From contig JBFKUL010000040.1 of the NCBI GenBank assembly GCA_041635755.1, positions 1-15,934 on the forward strand: a DNA stretch of 15,934 nt. Direction: 5' to 3'. The notes under the pieces are model-generated. The model ran no database searches, was not told the DNA's origin, and saw nothing but the letters and a program-made list of their open reading frames with translations. The stretch comes from JBFKUL01 sp041635755 (GTDB lineage: Bacteria > Pseudomonadota > Gammaproteobacteria > Burkholderiales > SG8-39). Of this stretch, positions 14,329-15,934 are shown piece by piece. A program made the translations under genes and the position numbers. Position 1 is the stretch's first letter. Each line of letters opens with the position of its first letter.

Positions 14329-15762
14329 TCAGGCGTGGGCATGGAGCGAAGTCGGCGCCGGAATCGGCGCATCCACCGCCTTCGCGCCGAGCGCGGTCTT
14401 GGCCACGTTGTAGGCCATGATCAGCATGCCGGCGAAATACAGCACGCCGCCAAGCAGCCGGATGGCGTAGAAGGGATAGGTCGCCTTGACGCTCTCGACG
14501 AAGCTGTAGGTGAGCATGCCGTCCGAGCCCACCGCGCGCCACATCAGGCCCTGCATCACGCCGGCGATCCACATCGCCGCGATGTAGAGCACGATGCCGA
14601 TGGTCGCCACCCAGAAGTGCAGATTGATCAGGCGCACGCTGTACATCTCGGTGCGGCCGAACAGGCGCGGCACGAGGTAGTAGAGCGAGCCCATCGAGAT
14701 CAATCCGACCCAGCCGAGCGCGCCGCTGTGCACGTGGCCGATGGTCCAGTCGGTGTAGTGGGAGAGCGCGTTCACCGTCTTGATCGACATCATCGGCCCT
14801 TCGAAGGTCGACATGCCGTAGAACGACAGCGAAACGATGAGGAACTTGAGGATCGGGTCCTCGCGCAGCTTATGCCACGCGCCCGAGAGCGTCATGATGC
14901 CGTTGATCATGCCGCCCCAGGAAGGCGCGAGCAGCACCAACGAGAACACCATGCCGAGCGACTGCGCCCATTCGGGCAGTGCGGTGTAGTGCAGGTGGTG
15001 CGGCCCGGCCCACATGTAGGTGAAGATCAGGGTCCAGAAGTGCACCACCGAGAGCCGGTAGGAGTAGACCGGCCGGTTCGCCTGCTTCGGGATGAAGTAG
15101 TACATCATCCCGAGAAAGCCCGCGGTGAGGAAAAAGCCCACCGCGTTGTGGCCATACCACCACTGCACCATGGCGTCCTGCGCGCCGGCGAATACCGAGT
15201 ACGACTTCCACAGCGTCGCGGGTATCGCAGCGCTGTTGACGATGTGCAGGATCGCCACCGTGAGGATGAAGCCGCCGAAGAACCAGTTTGCGACGTAGAT
15301 ATGCGCGACCTTCCTCTTGGCGATGGTGCCGAAGAACACCACCGCGTAGGCCACCCAGACGAGCGCGATCAGGATGTCGATCGGCCACTCGAGCTCGGCG
15401 TATTCCTTGGAGGTGGTGATGCCCAGCGGCAGCGTGATCGCCGCCGCGACGATGACCGCCTGCCAGCCCCAGAAGGTGAATGCGGCGAGCCCATTGGAGA
15501 ACAGCCGCGCGTGGCAGGTACGCTGCACCACGTAGTACGAAGTCGCAAACAGCGCCGAGCCGCCGAAGGCGAAGATCACCGCGTTGGTGTGCAGGGGGCG
15601 CAGGCGCCCGTAGGACAGCCACGGGATGTCGAAGTTGAGCGCAGGCCAGAGCAGCTGCGCGGCGATCACCACGCCGACCAGCATCCCGACCACGCCCCAC
15701 ACCACGGTCATGATCGCGAACTGCCGCACGACTTTGTAGTTGTACGTCGATTCCGACTGCAT
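14329..15762 (-). CDS. ccoN: cbb3-type cytochrome c oxidase catalytic subunit I
   Basis: A 477-residue subunit with about 12 membrane helices that reduces oxygen at the haem b3-CuB site and pumps protons. Visible family features are the low-spin haem ligand region LRPLHTNAVIFAFGG, the CuB-ligand helix WWYGHNAVGFFLT, the His pair in WAGPHHLHYT with the nearby Tyr-bearing helix (TLIFTYMW), and SHYTDWTIGHVHSGALGW with haem ligands. The ATG at 15762 (MQSESTYNYK) is chosen; a GTG at 15795 in the same frame would add 11 residues with no family support. It is the first gene of the ten-gene run. The Fnr site at 15843 and the -10 at 15816-15821 predict a start near 15809. Confidence 0.97.
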   Translation of the reverse strand: MQSESTYNYKVVRQFAIMTVVWGVVGMLVGVVIAAQLLWPALNFDIPWLSYGRLRPLHTNAVIFAFGGSALFATSYYVVQRTCHARLFSNGLAAFTFWGWQAVIVAAAITLPLGITTSKEYAELEWPIDILIALVWVAYAVVFFGTIAKRKVAHIYVANWFFGGFILTVAILHIVNSAAIPATLWKSYSVFAGAQDAMVQWWYGHNAVGFFLTAGFLGMMYYFIPKQANRPVYSYRLSVVHFWTLIFTYMWAGPHHLHYTALPEWAQSLGMVFSLVLLAPSWGGMINGIMTLSGAWHKLREDPILKFLIVSLSFYGMSTFEGPMMSIKTVNALSHYTDWTIGHVHSGALGWVGLISMGSLYYLVPRLFGRTEMYSVRLINLHFWVATIGIVLYIAAMWIAGVMQGLMWRAVGSDGMLTYSFVESVKATYPFYAIRLLGGVLYFAGMLIMAYNVAKTALGAKAVDAPIPAPTSLHAHA

Positions 15763-15815
15763 GGGTGTTCCGTCCCCTAGACGAATGGCGCGCACGGTGC
15801 GGCGCGCGCAGGGCC

Positions 15816-15860
15816 ATGCTAGGGGAGCGGCAAAAGCCCGGTTTGACCTGCGTCAAACCG
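15816..15860 (-). promoter_or_regulatory. Fnr site and promoter of the ccoN operon
   Basis: TTGACCTGCGTCAA (15843-15856) lies in a longer perfect dyad, CGGTTTGAC-CTGC-GTCAAACCG (15839-15860). On the minus strand TAGCAT (15821-15816, 4 of 6 to TATAAT) gives a start near 15809, so the site centre is at about -41. Fnr/Anr/FixK activation of ccoNOQP from such a site is established in many Proteobacteria. Confidence 0.75.
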
Positions 15861-15883
15861 CGAAATGGGCTCAGGCCATCGTT

Positions 15884-15934
15884 TCAGTCCGAGCGCGGCG
15901 CGCGCCAGGGGAAGCGCTCCTCGATCTCCATCTC
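15884..15934 (-). CDS. Possible C-terminal end of an upstream minus-strand gene
   Basis: Reading the minus strand in from the right edge gives 16 open codons (EMEIEERFPWRAPRSD) and a TGA at 15886-15884. The bias to GC in third positions fits coding DNA, and the Fnr promoter begins just after. The fragment is too short to identify; ccoI or ccoS would be typical neighbours but the residues do not let me say so. Confidence 0.35.
   Translation of the reverse strand, partial: EMEIEERFPWRAPRSD

Noticed and set aside
13936..15780. A 614-codon open frame on the plus strand opposite ccoO and ccoN
   Set aside because: Antisense shadow of two well-supported oxidase genes; composition (His, Arg, Asp, Val rich) is typical of a reversed GC-rich gene.

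Overview
The window is high-GC, gene-dense DNA from what looks like a betaproteobacterium. The evidence is the protein families (NarL-type two-component pair, cysteine-type Fnr, complete ccoNOQP-ccoG-fixH locus, DksA-like zinc finger, DUF2934 and DUF3330 proteins) and the strong GC bias at third codon positions. This is inference from protein character; no rRNA or other taxonomic marker is present. I see no tRNA, rRNA, CRISPR array, insertion sequence or integrase, and no gene-free stretch longer than 300 bases.

Layout. (1) 1-2453, plus strand: the C-terminal part of a NarX/LiaS-type histidine kinase, its NarL/FixJ-type response regulator (4-nt overlap), a stand-alone receiver protein and an oxygen-sensing [4Fe-4S] Fnr regulator. 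(2) 2601-5791: a run of small genes: a membrane-anchored protein with a six-cysteine SUEL-lectin-like domain, a DksA/TraR zinc-finger protein, a DUF2934 protein (minus strand), a secreted Gly/Met-rich protein, a LOG-family nucleotide hydrolase and a small four-cysteine DUF3330 protein. (3) 5842-7863: a solo GroEL (minus strand, no groES next to it) divergent from a six-cysteine 68-residue protein. (4) 7941-15762, minus strand: one tight ten-gene run, ccoN-ccoO-ccoQ-ccoP-ccoG, a b-type cytochrome, fixH, a small membrane protein, a small c-type cytochrome and a beta-CASP metallo-beta-lactamase nuclease. (5) A probable C-terminal fragment of another minus-strand gene at the right edge.

How it fits together. 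Four 14-bp Fnr-type palindromes (mainly TTGAC-N4-GTCAA) occur in intergenic DNA at 4102, 7519, 7588 and 15843. Three have a -10-like hexamer about 41 bases from the site centre, the geometry of a class II Fnr promoter. They precede the secreted protein/DUF2934 pair, groEL, the Cys-rich protein and ccoN. With fnr in the same window, the block reads as a local low-oxygen regulon: high-affinity cbb3 oxidase and its assembly factors plus less familiar partners.

The most interesting points are the solo GroEL with a Ser at the position of the ATPase residue Asp52 and no GGM tail, its divergent Fnr-controlled Cys-rich neighbour, the b/c cytochrome pair and beta-CASP nuclease built into the oxidase operon, a GacA-type palindrome before the receiver/fnr genes, and a hairpin that covers the ribosome-binding site of the LOG gene.
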